From: Deltaproteobacteria bacterium
GTDB lineage: Bacteria; Desulfobacterota; BSN033; UBA1163
Length of the DNA: 8,744 nt
Assembly: GCA_016875155.1 (NCBI GenBank)
Contig: VGSD01000093.1
Location: 1 to 8,744 of the forward strand
Reading direction: 5' to 3'
The notes beneath the pieces are model-generated. The model saw only the letters and a program-made list of their open reading frames with translations. It was not told where the DNA came from and did no database searches. The position numbers and the translations under genes were made by a program. This document shows, piece by piece, positions 1 to 5,685 of this stretch. Within the stretch, counting starts at the first letter, position 1. Each line of letters begins with the position of its first letter.

Positions 1-341
1 TTGAGATGTCGGGGGCCGATGAAAATATCTTCCTCCCCTTCCTGTTCCGGAATGACAAACCCATATCCGTCAGGATGGCATCTCACTTTTCCGGCGACCA
101 GATTCATCTTGGCGAGAAGCCCATAACGATTCCCCCGGATTTTGACGACCCTTCCCTCATCAGCTAAATCTCTCAGCCGCTCTCTTAATGACCTCCTTTC
201 CTCCTTTGCTAAACCAAAGCGTTGGAGAATCTCCCTCAATAGCAGAGGCCGGTTTTCCTCTTCCATCAACCGGAGAATCTCTTCCGCTGCTACATTTTCC
301 CGACTAATCTTTTTCTCTTTTTCTTTCCTTTTCTTTCCCAT
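1..341 (-). CDS. rnr: Ribonuclease R (VacB family), N-terminal part, cut by window edge
   Basis: This is the first 113 residues of a 3'-5' exoribonuclease of the RNB/RNase R family; the catalytic RNB and S1 domains would lie outside the window. After a very basic start (MGKKRKEKEKK), residues 15-75 form the winged-helix domain typical of RNase R, ending in a basic 'GRVVKIRGNRYGL' strand. Then comes the first cold-shock-type OB fold, with the family hallmark 'HPDGYGFVIP' followed by 'EDIFIGP'. RNase R degrades structured RNA in the cytoplasm, including mRNA decay products and defective rRNA and tRNA. The ATG at 339-341 is chosen because no other start codon is seen in the roughly 60 bases I read further upstream in this frame. 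The ribosome binding site before it is weak. The MITE-like repeat at 367-540 lies only 25 bases upstream, so the promoter may be in or beyond it. Family assignment is confident; completeness cannot be judged. Confidence 0.88.
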   Translation of the reverse strand, partial: MGKKRKEKEKKISRENVAAEEILRLMEEENRPLLLREILQRFGLAKEERRSLRERLRDLADEGRVVKIRGNRYGLLAKMNLVAGKVRCHPDGYGFVIPEQEGEEDIFIGPRHL

Positions 342-366
342 GTTTATTTCTAGCTCATAAAATATA

Positions 367-540
367 TGAACAGGGAGGGGGTGTACCGAGAGTCCTTTAT
401 AGCGGTACCTTTAATCTTTTAACTCCCTAGCTTTCAAGCCTATAAAGAAGACCCATTTAGATCGTATCGCTTGTCACCCTTAAAATATATAAATAATCCG
501 CAATTATAAAGGATTGGAAGTACACTCTCCTCCCTGTTCA
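367..540. mobile_element. MITE-like element with about 40-bp terminal inverted repeats
   Basis: The first 12 bases (TGAACAGGGAGG, 367-378) are the exact reverse complement of 529-540. The match continues inward with one-base indels: GTGTAC at 381-386 against GTACAC at 520-525, TCCTTTATA at 393-401 against TATAAAGGA at 505-513, and GCGG at 402-405 against CCGC just before 502. Together they make imperfect inverted repeats of about 40 bp around a core of about 90 bp. The core has no open reading frame. The ends read TG...CA, as in several transposon families. I see no convincing target-site duplication. A non-autonomous transposable element or its remnant is the best reading; a large structured intergenic repeat is the alternative. 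It fills most of the 253-bp gap between the rnr start and the DUF362 gene end. I see nothing else in the rest of that gap (541-594). Confidence 0.5.
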
Positions 541-594
541 ATGTACCATTCTAAACTTTTCCCGTCTCCGAACTCCCAACTCCGAACTATAAAT

Positions 595-1668
595 TCATTC
601 CTCTTCCCCGAACACAGATTTTCTTATTGTCTTCAGCACTCCTTTAAACCCGGGGAGATGTGGATCTATATCTTTTTCCACCAATTCAATCTCACCCCTT
701 CCTTTCACTCCCAAATCCAGCTCGATCGCCCTTTTTATTTGCCTCTGTTCCCATACATCAGTCTCCCTGATCTGCGGAAGTTCAGAATAGTGTTTCAACA
801 CCCCTAGCCCAACGACATCAGCGGCTATGCGATCCCCAGTGGCAATAATCAGATTCGAATCAACAGCCTTGCCCTTCCACGGCCCTCCCTCGACCATCAA
901 CCTTGTCCCATCGATAATATGCAAATCCGGAGCATAGGCGAGATTCAATTCCGTAATCACCTCTTCCCAGTGGGACCGATCAACCAGATAGGGCCTGTGT
1001 CTGAAATGGGTTGCTCCGATAAAATTTTCTAAGGCGATGCTGTAAGTGGCTGATTCATGCGTTTTGATCACAGGGAGATTGATGATCCGGTCAACCTCAA
1101 AAAGCGACTCAGCCACATAGGCTCTCTTGAGATAATGCCCCTTTGGGAGATCCACGCAGATCCATCCCCCTTCATCAAAAGGAATCAATTTTGCCTCCAC
1201 TTCTTCAGCGATCAACTTCATAAAGGTCAAACTCATATTCTTCCGTGTGGGGAGTTCAAAAAAGGCGGACATGTCCCCGATCAATACACGGCGTGCTCCG
1301 GACTCATAAAGTATTTTTGCCATTGCCTTGACGACCTGTGGGTTCGTCGTCACAGGAGGGTGAGAACCGCAAAGGACGTTGGGTTTAAGAAGGACTGATT
1401 TTCCGACAATATCGAGTCGTTCCACTCCTCCGATCAGGTCAATGGCCGTTTTCACCATCTTTTCAATATCCCTTCCGTGGACGACGCTGACTAAACTTTT
1501 TTCCCCTTCAATAAACAGGTTGGGCCTGGGTTGAACTTTCCCTTCTCTCGGCCGGAAAAAGAAAGGCCACCAGATCGTTCGCCATCGGAAAGTAAAAAGC
1601 ATTAGAATCGTCACCCCCAGAACGATCAGAAATGAACGCCGTGGCATTCCCTTTACAGCAATCTTCAT
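595..1668 (-). CDS. DUF362 domain-containing protein with Tat-type signal/anchor
   Basis: A 357-residue DUF362 family protein; its biochemical role is not established. Residues 9-15 (PRRSFLI) fit a twin-arginine motif and are followed by a hydrophobic stretch to about 27, so it is probably exported by Tat or membrane-anchored. The DUF362 body runs from about 58 to 345. It shows 'KPNVLCG...PPVTTNP' at 95-110, a 'GARRVLIGDMS' strand near 124-134, 'IINLPVIKTH' at 195-204 and 'IIDGTRLMVEGGP' at 251-263. No ferredoxin-type cysteine cluster is present, unlike some DUF362 proteins. The start at 1668 is chosen because GGAGGGG sits 5-6 bases upstream. A longer reading from a TTG at 1806 would translate an intergenic repeat and is rejected. 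The terminator-like hairpin at 1681-1710 ends immediately before this ribosome binding site, so expression either depends on read-through from the upstream gene or is attenuated there. Family call is confident, function unknown. Confidence 0.85.
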   Translation of the reverse strand: MKIAVKGMPRRSFLIVLGVTILMLFTFRWRTIWWPFFFRPREGKVQPRPNLFIEGEKSLVSVVHGRDIEKMVKTAIDLIGGVERLDIVGKSVLLKPNVLCGSHPPVTTNPQVVKAMAKILYESGARRVLIGDMSAFFELPTRKNMSLTFMKLIAEEVEAKLIPFDEGGWICVDLPKGHYLKRAYVAESLFEVDRIINLPVIKTHESATYSIALENFIGATHFRHRPYLVDRSHWEEVITELNLAYAPDLHIIDGTRLMVEGGPWKGKAVDSNLIIATGDRIAADVVGLGVLKHYSELPQIRETDVWEQRQIKRAIELDLGVKGRGEIELVEKDIDPHLPGFKGVLKTIRKSVFGEEE

Positions 1669-1680
1669 AGCTTCCCCTCC

Positions 1681-1710
1681 AAAATCAAAAAGGGGCTTTC
1701 TTTGCCCCTT
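1681..1710 (-). terminator. Intrinsic terminator-like hairpin in the DUF362 leader
   Basis: On the minus strand a 7-bp stem (AAGGGGC/GCCCCTT, 1690-1696 pairing with 1704-1710) with a 7-base loop is followed at once by a T-rich tract (TTTGATTTT). This is the form of an intrinsic terminator. It lies 86 bases after the YIP1 stop codon and directly abuts the ribosome binding site of the DUF362 gene. It may end YIP1 transcription or act as an attenuator of DUF362. Confidence 0.55.
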
Positions 1711-1716
1711 ATGAAT

Positions 1717-1790
1717 AGTCGGATAGTCATCCGTCGGATAGTCGGTTAGTCCTATGACGATGAGACGAGCGGACCATAAGACTAACGACT
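1717..1790. repeat. Degenerate 8-bp-periodic repeat (AGTCNNAT-like) with internal dyad
   Basis: Successive units read AGTCGGAT, AGTCATCC, GTCGGAT, AGTCGGTT, AGTCCTAT, GACGATG, AGACGAGC, GGACCATA, AGACTAAC. This is a degenerate octamer array. Its right part is also an imperfect palindrome: 1740-1756 pairs with 1775-1790 (AGTCG-TTAGTC-TATG arms). It lies between the YIP1 and DUF362 genes and could fold in RNA just ahead of the 1681-1710 hairpin. Its function is unknown. It is probably a dispersed genomic repeat. Confidence 0.5.
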
Positions 1791-1795
1791 GCTTT

Positions 1796-2872
1796 TTATA
1801 CCCCAACTCCCCTAAATAACCCTAACCCTCCCAGGAACATGGGGATCATGATCGCCGCAAGGATGCCTAAACCAAGCACAATAATCAGAGGAAGAAGAAC
1901 TGCAAGAACAGCTTTGCCAGTGGTGATTCCATGACCCTCCCGCACACCGATCACGATTAGTACGATCATATAGATCGACCCGATGAAACTTCCGATAAAG
2001 GGTACGAGGTCAAAGAGATGGGCACAGAAGGAATAGGAGATAGCCCGAAAGGTTGCCTGAAATCCTTTCTTGTTCCCGCCCACGATCATAACGCAGAGGT
2101 GTGTGATGGCGCTTCCGATAAATATGGAGGAAGCTGTCATCAGGGGAATCCCAATCACAGAGAGGATCAGGATAAGGTTATACGGAATGAAGGCATGAAT
2201 CTGGGGTGGAATAAATGCAGAAAAAAGAAACCATTGATAGACCATGGACACCCCGAACCCGATAATCCCTGAGATGATTCCATAGATGAGGGGAGACCAA
2301 TATCCTTCTCCTGCCGCAACTTTTTTAAAGAATTGGACGGGAGAAAATAGGGCTTCCTTCGTTGTTCTCATATAGGCCCAGAAGAATCCTCCGCCGCTCT
2401 CCCATGGAGAGATCTTCTCTTCTGACGAAATCTCTCGAACTTGGCCTTCAATCGATTTCGCCATCTCCTGATATTGCACAAACTTCGAAATGATGATGCC
2501 GCATTTGACACATTCATCGCTTTCGGGTTGTTCGAACCCGCATTGGGGGCAGGTCACCACAGGACCGACATAAGGTTTGACCTCGGGTTTGGGTTTAGGC
2601 CGCGGTTCGGGTTCGAGGGGCACTCCTGAGAAATCTGTGGTGACCTCCTCTTCAACCTTCACCTTTCCTCCGATCTCTTCAAAGACCTTCACATACCTTT
2701 CCATCTCTTCTTTAGGTATCCCCTTCTTCACCACGATAGGGACTCTCTGAAGCAGGCTTTCCGCTTTCTCCGGAGTGAGGTTAAACCTCTTCTGAAGCCC
2801 TTGGGTTAAACGGGTCTCTTCTTCTGGCCCGGCCACCTTCAATCCTAAAAAGATCACCTTATAAAGACCCAT
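1796..2872 (-). CDS. Zinc-ribbon YIP1-family membrane protein with N-terminal L7/L12-like module
   Basis: A 358-residue three-part protein. Residues 1-76 form a small alpha/beta module beginning MGLYKVIFLGLK, with an 'EKAESLLQRVPIVVKKG' segment and an 'EEIGGKVKVE' end. It resembles the ribosomal-L7/L12-like modules seen in other proteins of this group. After a Pro/Glu/Lys-rich linker (85-103) comes a zinc ribbon with Cys108-x2-Cys111 and Cys121-x2-Cys124. From about 194 to 348 there are four to five hydrophobic segments typical of the YIP1 domain. The N-terminal modules should face the cytoplasm. The role is unknown; YIP1 domains are linked to membrane organisation in eukaryotes, and bacterial members are uncharacterised. 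The ATG at 2872 is preferred over the ATG five codons upstream because GGGAGGT lies 6 bases before it. The gene ends 127 bases before the DUF362 start. Domain calls are firm, function is not. Confidence 0.8.
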   Translation of the reverse strand: MGLYKVIFLGLKVAGPEEETRLTQGLQKRFNLTPEKAESLLQRVPIVVKKGIPKEEMERYVKVFEEIGGKVKVEEEVTTDFSGVPLEPEPRPKPKPEVKPYVGPVVTCPQCGFEQPESDECVKCGIIISKFVQYQEMAKSIEGQVREISSEEKISPWESGGGFFWAYMRTTKEALFSPVQFFKKVAAGEGYWSPLIYGIISGIIGFGVSMVYQWFLFSAFIPPQIHAFIPYNLILILSVIGIPLMTASSIFIGSAITHLCVMIVGGNKKGFQATFRAISYSFCAHLFDLVPFIGSFIGSIYMIVLIVIGVREGHGITTGKAVLAVLLPLIIVLGLGILAAIMIPMFLGGLGLFRGVGV

Positions 2873-2960
2873 CTGTTCACCTCCCATTCAGGACCATACC
2901 GTTTTACGTTTGTTATCATATTCAACTCAAAACTACAAGAATTATTTATTGAGAAAATAG

Positions 2961-3040
2961 AAACGAATAGCACGAATGACAGCAAATGGCGCGAATAGGT
3001 TTTTTCGTGAAATTCGTTATCATTCGTGTCATTCGTAATT
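2961..3040. repeat. Palindromic intergenic repeat (CGAAT/ATTCG type)
   Basis: Three CGAAT copies on the left (2964, 2973, 2992) are mirrored by three ATTCG copies on the right (3012, 3022, 3031). Aligning 2961-2996 with the reverse complement of 3003-3038 gives 25 identities in 36 positions. This makes a long imperfect hairpin with a 6-base loop. It includes one exact 10-bp pair, ACGAATGACA at 2972-2981 and TGTCATTCGT at 3027-3036. It lies in the 252-bp gap between two divergent genes. The rest of the gap holds the YIP1 ribosome binding site on the left and a promoter on the right. It is probably a dispersed repeat. Confidence 0.55.
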
Positions 3041-3045
3041 AAAAA

Positions 3046-3074
3046 TTGCAAAACCTTTTTGAATTTGAGATAAT
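3046..3074 (+). promoter_or_regulatory. Predicted sigma-70-type promoter for the flavoprotein-cupin pair
   Basis: TTGCAA at 3046-3051 and GATAAT at 3069-3074 are separated by exactly 17 bases. They match the -35 and -10 consensus at 4 of 6 and 5 of 6 positions. Transcription would start near 3081, leaving a leader of about 44 bases before the ATG at 3125. It lies just right of the palindromic repeat. This is prediction by motif only. Confidence 0.45.
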
Positions 3075-3124
3075 CTCTCCGGTTAACTTTTGGGTTTTAA
3101 GACTAAAAACAAGAGGGGGAGATC

Positions 3125-4159
3125 ATGAAAACGAGAATGACTGAACTATTAGGCATTAAACATCCTATCATGCTCGCTGCGATGGCTTTCATCAGTTTGC
3201 CAAAACTGGTGGCTGCTGTTTCGAATGCCGGTGGCATTGGCATGTTGAACTCGGTCGTCTATACCCCGGATCAAATGAAAGATGTCATCAGACAGGTTAA
3301 ATCCATGACAGATAAACCTTTCGGAGTCAATGCCACCCTGATCATGCCCAATGCCAGAGAAAACCTGGAAATCGCTCTTGAAGAAAAAGTTCCCATTATC
3401 AATTTTGCTCTGGGGAAAGGGGACTGGATCATTAAGGCAGTCCATCAATATGGTGGTAAAGTCCTGGCAACGGTAGCCATAGAGAAACATGCCCGCCGGG
3501 CAGAAGCGGACGGAGCGGATGCCCTGGTGGTGACAGGCCATGAGGCTGCCGCTCACGGAGCAGAAGTCGGTTCCTTGGTATTGGTCCCTTTGATCGCCAG
3601 CAAAACGAAGCTCCCAATCATTGCGGCTGGTGGCTTCTGTGATGGACGAGGATTGGCGGCGGCTCTGGTTTTGGGAGCGGATGGCATCTCGATGGGGACA
3701 CGGTTCATGCTGACGCAGGAATGTGATATGCATCAGAAGACAAAAGATCTTTCTCTTAAAACCTCAGCTGAGGATACGATTTGTTCCGAAAAAATTGACG
3801 GTTTACCCGGAAGATGGCTTAAGAATCAGGCAGCGATCAAGATGGCAACATCAAGACCGTCGCCCTTTCAGGCGTTCTCCAGCGCCCTGCGCATCAAACG
3901 CATGATCAATGTCCCCCTTTATAAGCTGTTGTTGGGGGGGCTCAAACAGCGGGGCGTTCAGGATTTGGCCCGTCAGGCAGTGGGCCTGAAGGGGCTGAGG
4001 GTCGCCATTGAAAATGGCGACTTAGAGACCGGAGTCCTGCCCATTGGTCAAGCCATCGGTTTGATGAAAGATATACCAACCTGTAAAGAACTGCTCGATC
4101 GAATGGTTGCCGAAGCCCAAGTGTTGGTAGAGGAAGCAAGAAAAAAGGCTACCTCCTGA
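3125..4159 (+). CDS. Nitronate monooxygenase / 2-nitropropane dioxygenase-family FMN oxidoreductase
   Basis: A 344-residue TIM-barrel flavoprotein of the NMO/FabK-like family. Such enzymes use FMN to oxidise alkyl nitronates with O2, releasing nitrite, or act as NAD(P)H-dependent reductases; the substrate here cannot be told. Visible signatures are the N-terminal 'HPIMLAAMAF' (13-22), 'NAGGIGML' (34-41), the catalytic-histidine block HEAAAHGAEVG (139-149, His144 equivalent to the family's base), and the FMN-phosphate loops 'PIIAAGGFCDGRG' (164-176) and 'GISMGTRF' (187-194). Length is normal for the family. No signal peptide or membrane segment is seen, so it is cytoplasmic. A purine-rich AGAGGGGGAG precedes the ATG. 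The cupin gene follows 32 bases later on the same strand, so the two are probably co-transcribed. In an anaerobe an NAD(P)H-linked reductase role, for example enoyl-ACP reductase-like, is an alternative to nitronate oxidation. Confidence 0.85.
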   Translation: MKTRMTELLGIKHPIMLAAMAFISLPKLVAAVSNAGGIGMLNSVVYTPDQMKDVIRQVKSMTDKPFGVNATLIMPNARENLEIALEEKVPIINFALGKGDWIIKAVHQYGGKVLATVAIEKHARRAEADGADALVVTGHEAAAHGAEVGSLVLVPLIASKTKLPIIAAGGFCDGRGLAAALVLGADGISMGTRFMLTQECDMHQKTKDLSLKTSAEDTICSEKIDGLPGRWLKNQAAIKMATSRPSPFQAFSSALRIKRMINVPLYKLLLGGLKQRGVQDLARQAVGLKGLRVAIENGDLETGVLPIGQAIGLMKDIPTCKELLDRMVAEAQVLVEEARKKATS

Positions 4160-4191
4160 TGACAGGAGATTGGATACAGGAAGGATGATAA

Positions 4192-4548
4192 ATGATACGG
4201 CGCAATCTCGAACATCCAGAAGTTCAAATCACCCGGTACATCGCTCATGGCGGTGGGATTGCACATATGATTCTGACTACCCAATACCTGAGTACCCTGA
4301 TGTTCCTCGCCCATGCCTCCGTCCCCCCGGGTAACAGACTCCTCGGTCATGTGGATCCTATGGAAGAAATCTACATCATCCAGAAGGGCCAGGGGCAAAT
4401 GCAGGTAGGGAAAGAAATATGTGAAGTTGGACCTGGAGATGCCATCCATATTCCTATCGGCCATTACCACGAATTAACCAATACAGGGAATGAGGTATTG
4501 ACCCTGCTGGTGGTGGCCGGCCTTATTCCACCAGATGATAGTATTTAA
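4192..4548 (+). CDS. Small single-domain cupin protein
   Basis: A 118-residue cupin_2-type beta-barrel protein. Motif 1 fits G-x5-H-x-H-x3-E-x6-G, with Gly47, His53, Glu59 and Gly66, but the second histidine is Asp55. Motif 2 fits G-x5-P-x-G-x2-H-x3-N perfectly (Gly82, Pro88, Gly90, His93, Asn97), with an additional His91. Metal binding through His53, Glu59, His93 and perhaps Asp55 is plausible. Single cupins include isomerases, dioxygenases and ligand sensors, and no substrate can be inferred. AGGAAGG ends 7 bases before the ATG. The gene follows the NMO-type flavoprotein by 32 bases, suggesting joint expression and possibly a shared substrate. Its TAA (4546-4548) overlaps the stop codon of the convergent gene on the other strand, leaving no room for a separate terminator. 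Confidence 0.82.
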   Translation: MIRRNLEHPEVQITRYIAHGGGIAHMILTTQYLSTLMFLAHASVPPGNRLLGHVDPMEEIYIIQKGQGQMQVGKEICEVGPGDAIHIPIGHYHELTNTGNEVLTLLVVAGLIPPDDSI

Positions 4549-5270
4549 CTTGACTTCTTCGCCACCAGAGAAGAATGCTCTTTTCTAAAAACCTCTAATT
4601 CCTCCAGAAATCCCCATTTCTCCATCAACCAGGGAATCCGTTGTGTACCATTCATTTTCTTAAAAAAAACCTTTTCAGAAGGATCGAGTGTTGACTCGAT
4701 TTGGCGAAGGCCATCTTCATCAGAAGAAAAGACCCGAGCAACTTCATATGCAATCAGTCCAATATTCGCCTTTCGATTGTTTTGGAAGGAATTTTGAATT
4801 AAAACGACCTTGATGGCAAACCCTCTTTTTGAAGCCTTGGGTTCTTGGGTCCCTGTTGGCTGAGTTGGACTTTTTGTTCTGACTCTTTCTCCCTGTATCA
4901 AATCGAGGGTGGCGGAGGAGATAGGAATAGTCAGAGACGTGGAGAAGATCTCTTGTGGAATTTCATAAAATAATAGAAGATTACGGAAGAGGATCTCTCC
5001 AAATGACGAATTGTAAATTCTATTTAAAGCCTCCAGCAAACAGGATCCAACCTCATTTGAAATGATGATGGACAGATCGATGATCTGAGCGATCATATTC
5101 TGCTTTTGCAGTTCATCCTCAGCTCTCTTCTCTTCGGCCGCCTGTTTGGCATAACGCAGGCAATCCCGAACCTCCTCACAGGTCCGGCATTCGGGCTTTG
5201 CATCGGTCCTGGTCAGCCCGTCTTTAAGGGTGACCTCTTGAATTGAACCAAAACAGTCCTTTCTTTCCAC
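4545..5270 (-). CDS. Unrecognised protein with N-terminal WhiB-like C-x21-C-x2-C-x5-C motif
   Basis: I do not recognise this 241-residue protein. Near the N-terminus it has four cysteines, Cys6, Cys28, Cys31 and Cys37. Their spacing, and the local text AKPECRTCEEVRDCLRYAK, resemble the iron-sulfur motif of actinobacterial WhiB regulators. An Fe-S or zinc site is therefore possible. Residues 39-60 are a charged helix rich in Lys and Glu. There is a low-complexity linker at about 134-150 (Ser/Thr/Pro/Gln/Lys). The C-terminal part is soluble, ending 'IPWLMEKWGFLEELEVFRKEHSS'. No WhiB tryptophan turn (G-[VI]-W) and no signal peptide are seen. The start is a GTG at 5270 with GGGGAG 5 bases upstream. 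It is the last gene of a minus-strand cluster, 50 bases after the small membrane protein, and its stop overlaps the convergent cupin stop. Confidence 0.7.
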   Translation of the reverse strand: MERKDCFGSIQEVTLKDGLTRTDAKPECRTCEEVRDCLRYAKQAAEEKRAEDELQKQNMIAQIIDLSIIISNEVGSCLLEALNRIYNSSFGEILFRNLLLFYEIPQEIFSTSLTIPISSATLDLIQGERVRTKSPTQPTGTQEPKASKRGFAIKVVLIQNSFQNNRKANIGLIAYEVARVFSSDEDGLRQIESTLDPSEKVFFKKMNGTQRIPWLMEKWGFLEELEVFRKEHSSLVAKKSS

Positions 5271-5320
5271 TAAATCTCCCCTCTCTGTAAAACGATTCTT
5301 TTTCTTAACCGGTCTCCCGA

Positions 5321-5620
5321 TTAATCCTTTTTATGCCTAAACATCCAGACCAATCCGATGACGATCAGAAGAACAGGTAGGAAATAGACCTTGACCACAC
5401 CGGGAACGGAAATATGAATCGAGTAATACTTTCCACCCAGGATCAAGATTCCGATAATGGTTGTCACCCATGCGGCAACAGACTTCCGGTTTCGAAAAAG
5501 GCCTCCCACTCCAAGTGCGATGACGACCCAGGGCCATCCTTCTCTTAAGCCATACCCTGTTCCCATCCGATCCAGGAAGATCAACACCCCAATCACAATC
5601 AGAGCCAATCCCAACCCCAT
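5321..5620 (-). CDS. Small four-helix membrane protein, LiaI/LiaF-TM (DUF5668)-like
   Basis: A 99-residue integral membrane protein with four short hydrophobic segments at about 2-17, 30-42, 49-62 and 78-94, ending in a basic tail (FRHKKD). The pattern 'GLALIVIGVLIFLDRMG', then 'WPWVVIALGVGGLF', then 'LPVLLIVIGLVW' is characteristic of the LiaI/LiaF-type transmembrane region found in cell-envelope stress proteins. The cytoplasmic-sensor domain of LiaF is absent. Its role here is unknown; an envelope function is a guess from the family. The ATG has GGAGG about 7 bases upstream. It lies 65 bases after the exported phosphoesterase gene and 50 bases before the cysteine-motif protein, all on the minus strand and probably in one transcript. 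Confidence 0.75.
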   Translation of the reverse strand: MGLGLALIVIGVLIFLDRMGTGYGLREGWPWVVIALGVGGLFRNRKSVAAWVTTIIGILILGGKYYSIHISVPGVVKVYFLPVLLIVIGLVWMFRHKKD

Positions 5621-5685
5621 CTCCTACCTCCTTCCCGATGGATACATCCTCCTATCATGTTTGGTTATTCGCAGCTCATCCTTTC

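Noticed and set aside
383..408. Separate GTACCG/CGGTAC hairpin terminator
   Set aside because: It is a short stem within the larger inverted-repeat element, and no plus-strand gene ends there.
514..807. 97-codon plus-strand frame antisense to the DUF362 gene end
   Set aside because: It starts inside the MITE-like repeat and is otherwise the complement of a well-supported gene; the composition is not protein-like.
1669..1806. N-terminal extension of the DUF362 protein from a TTG at 1806
   Set aside because: It would translate the octamer repeat and the terminator hairpin, overlaps the YIP1 stop and lacks a ribosome binding site. The ATG at 1668 has a strong one and starts a Tat-like signal.
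2854..3051. 65-codon minus-strand frame through the CGAAT palindrome
   Set aside because: It is low-complexity translation of the repeat, overlaps the YIP1 start and has no ribosome binding site.
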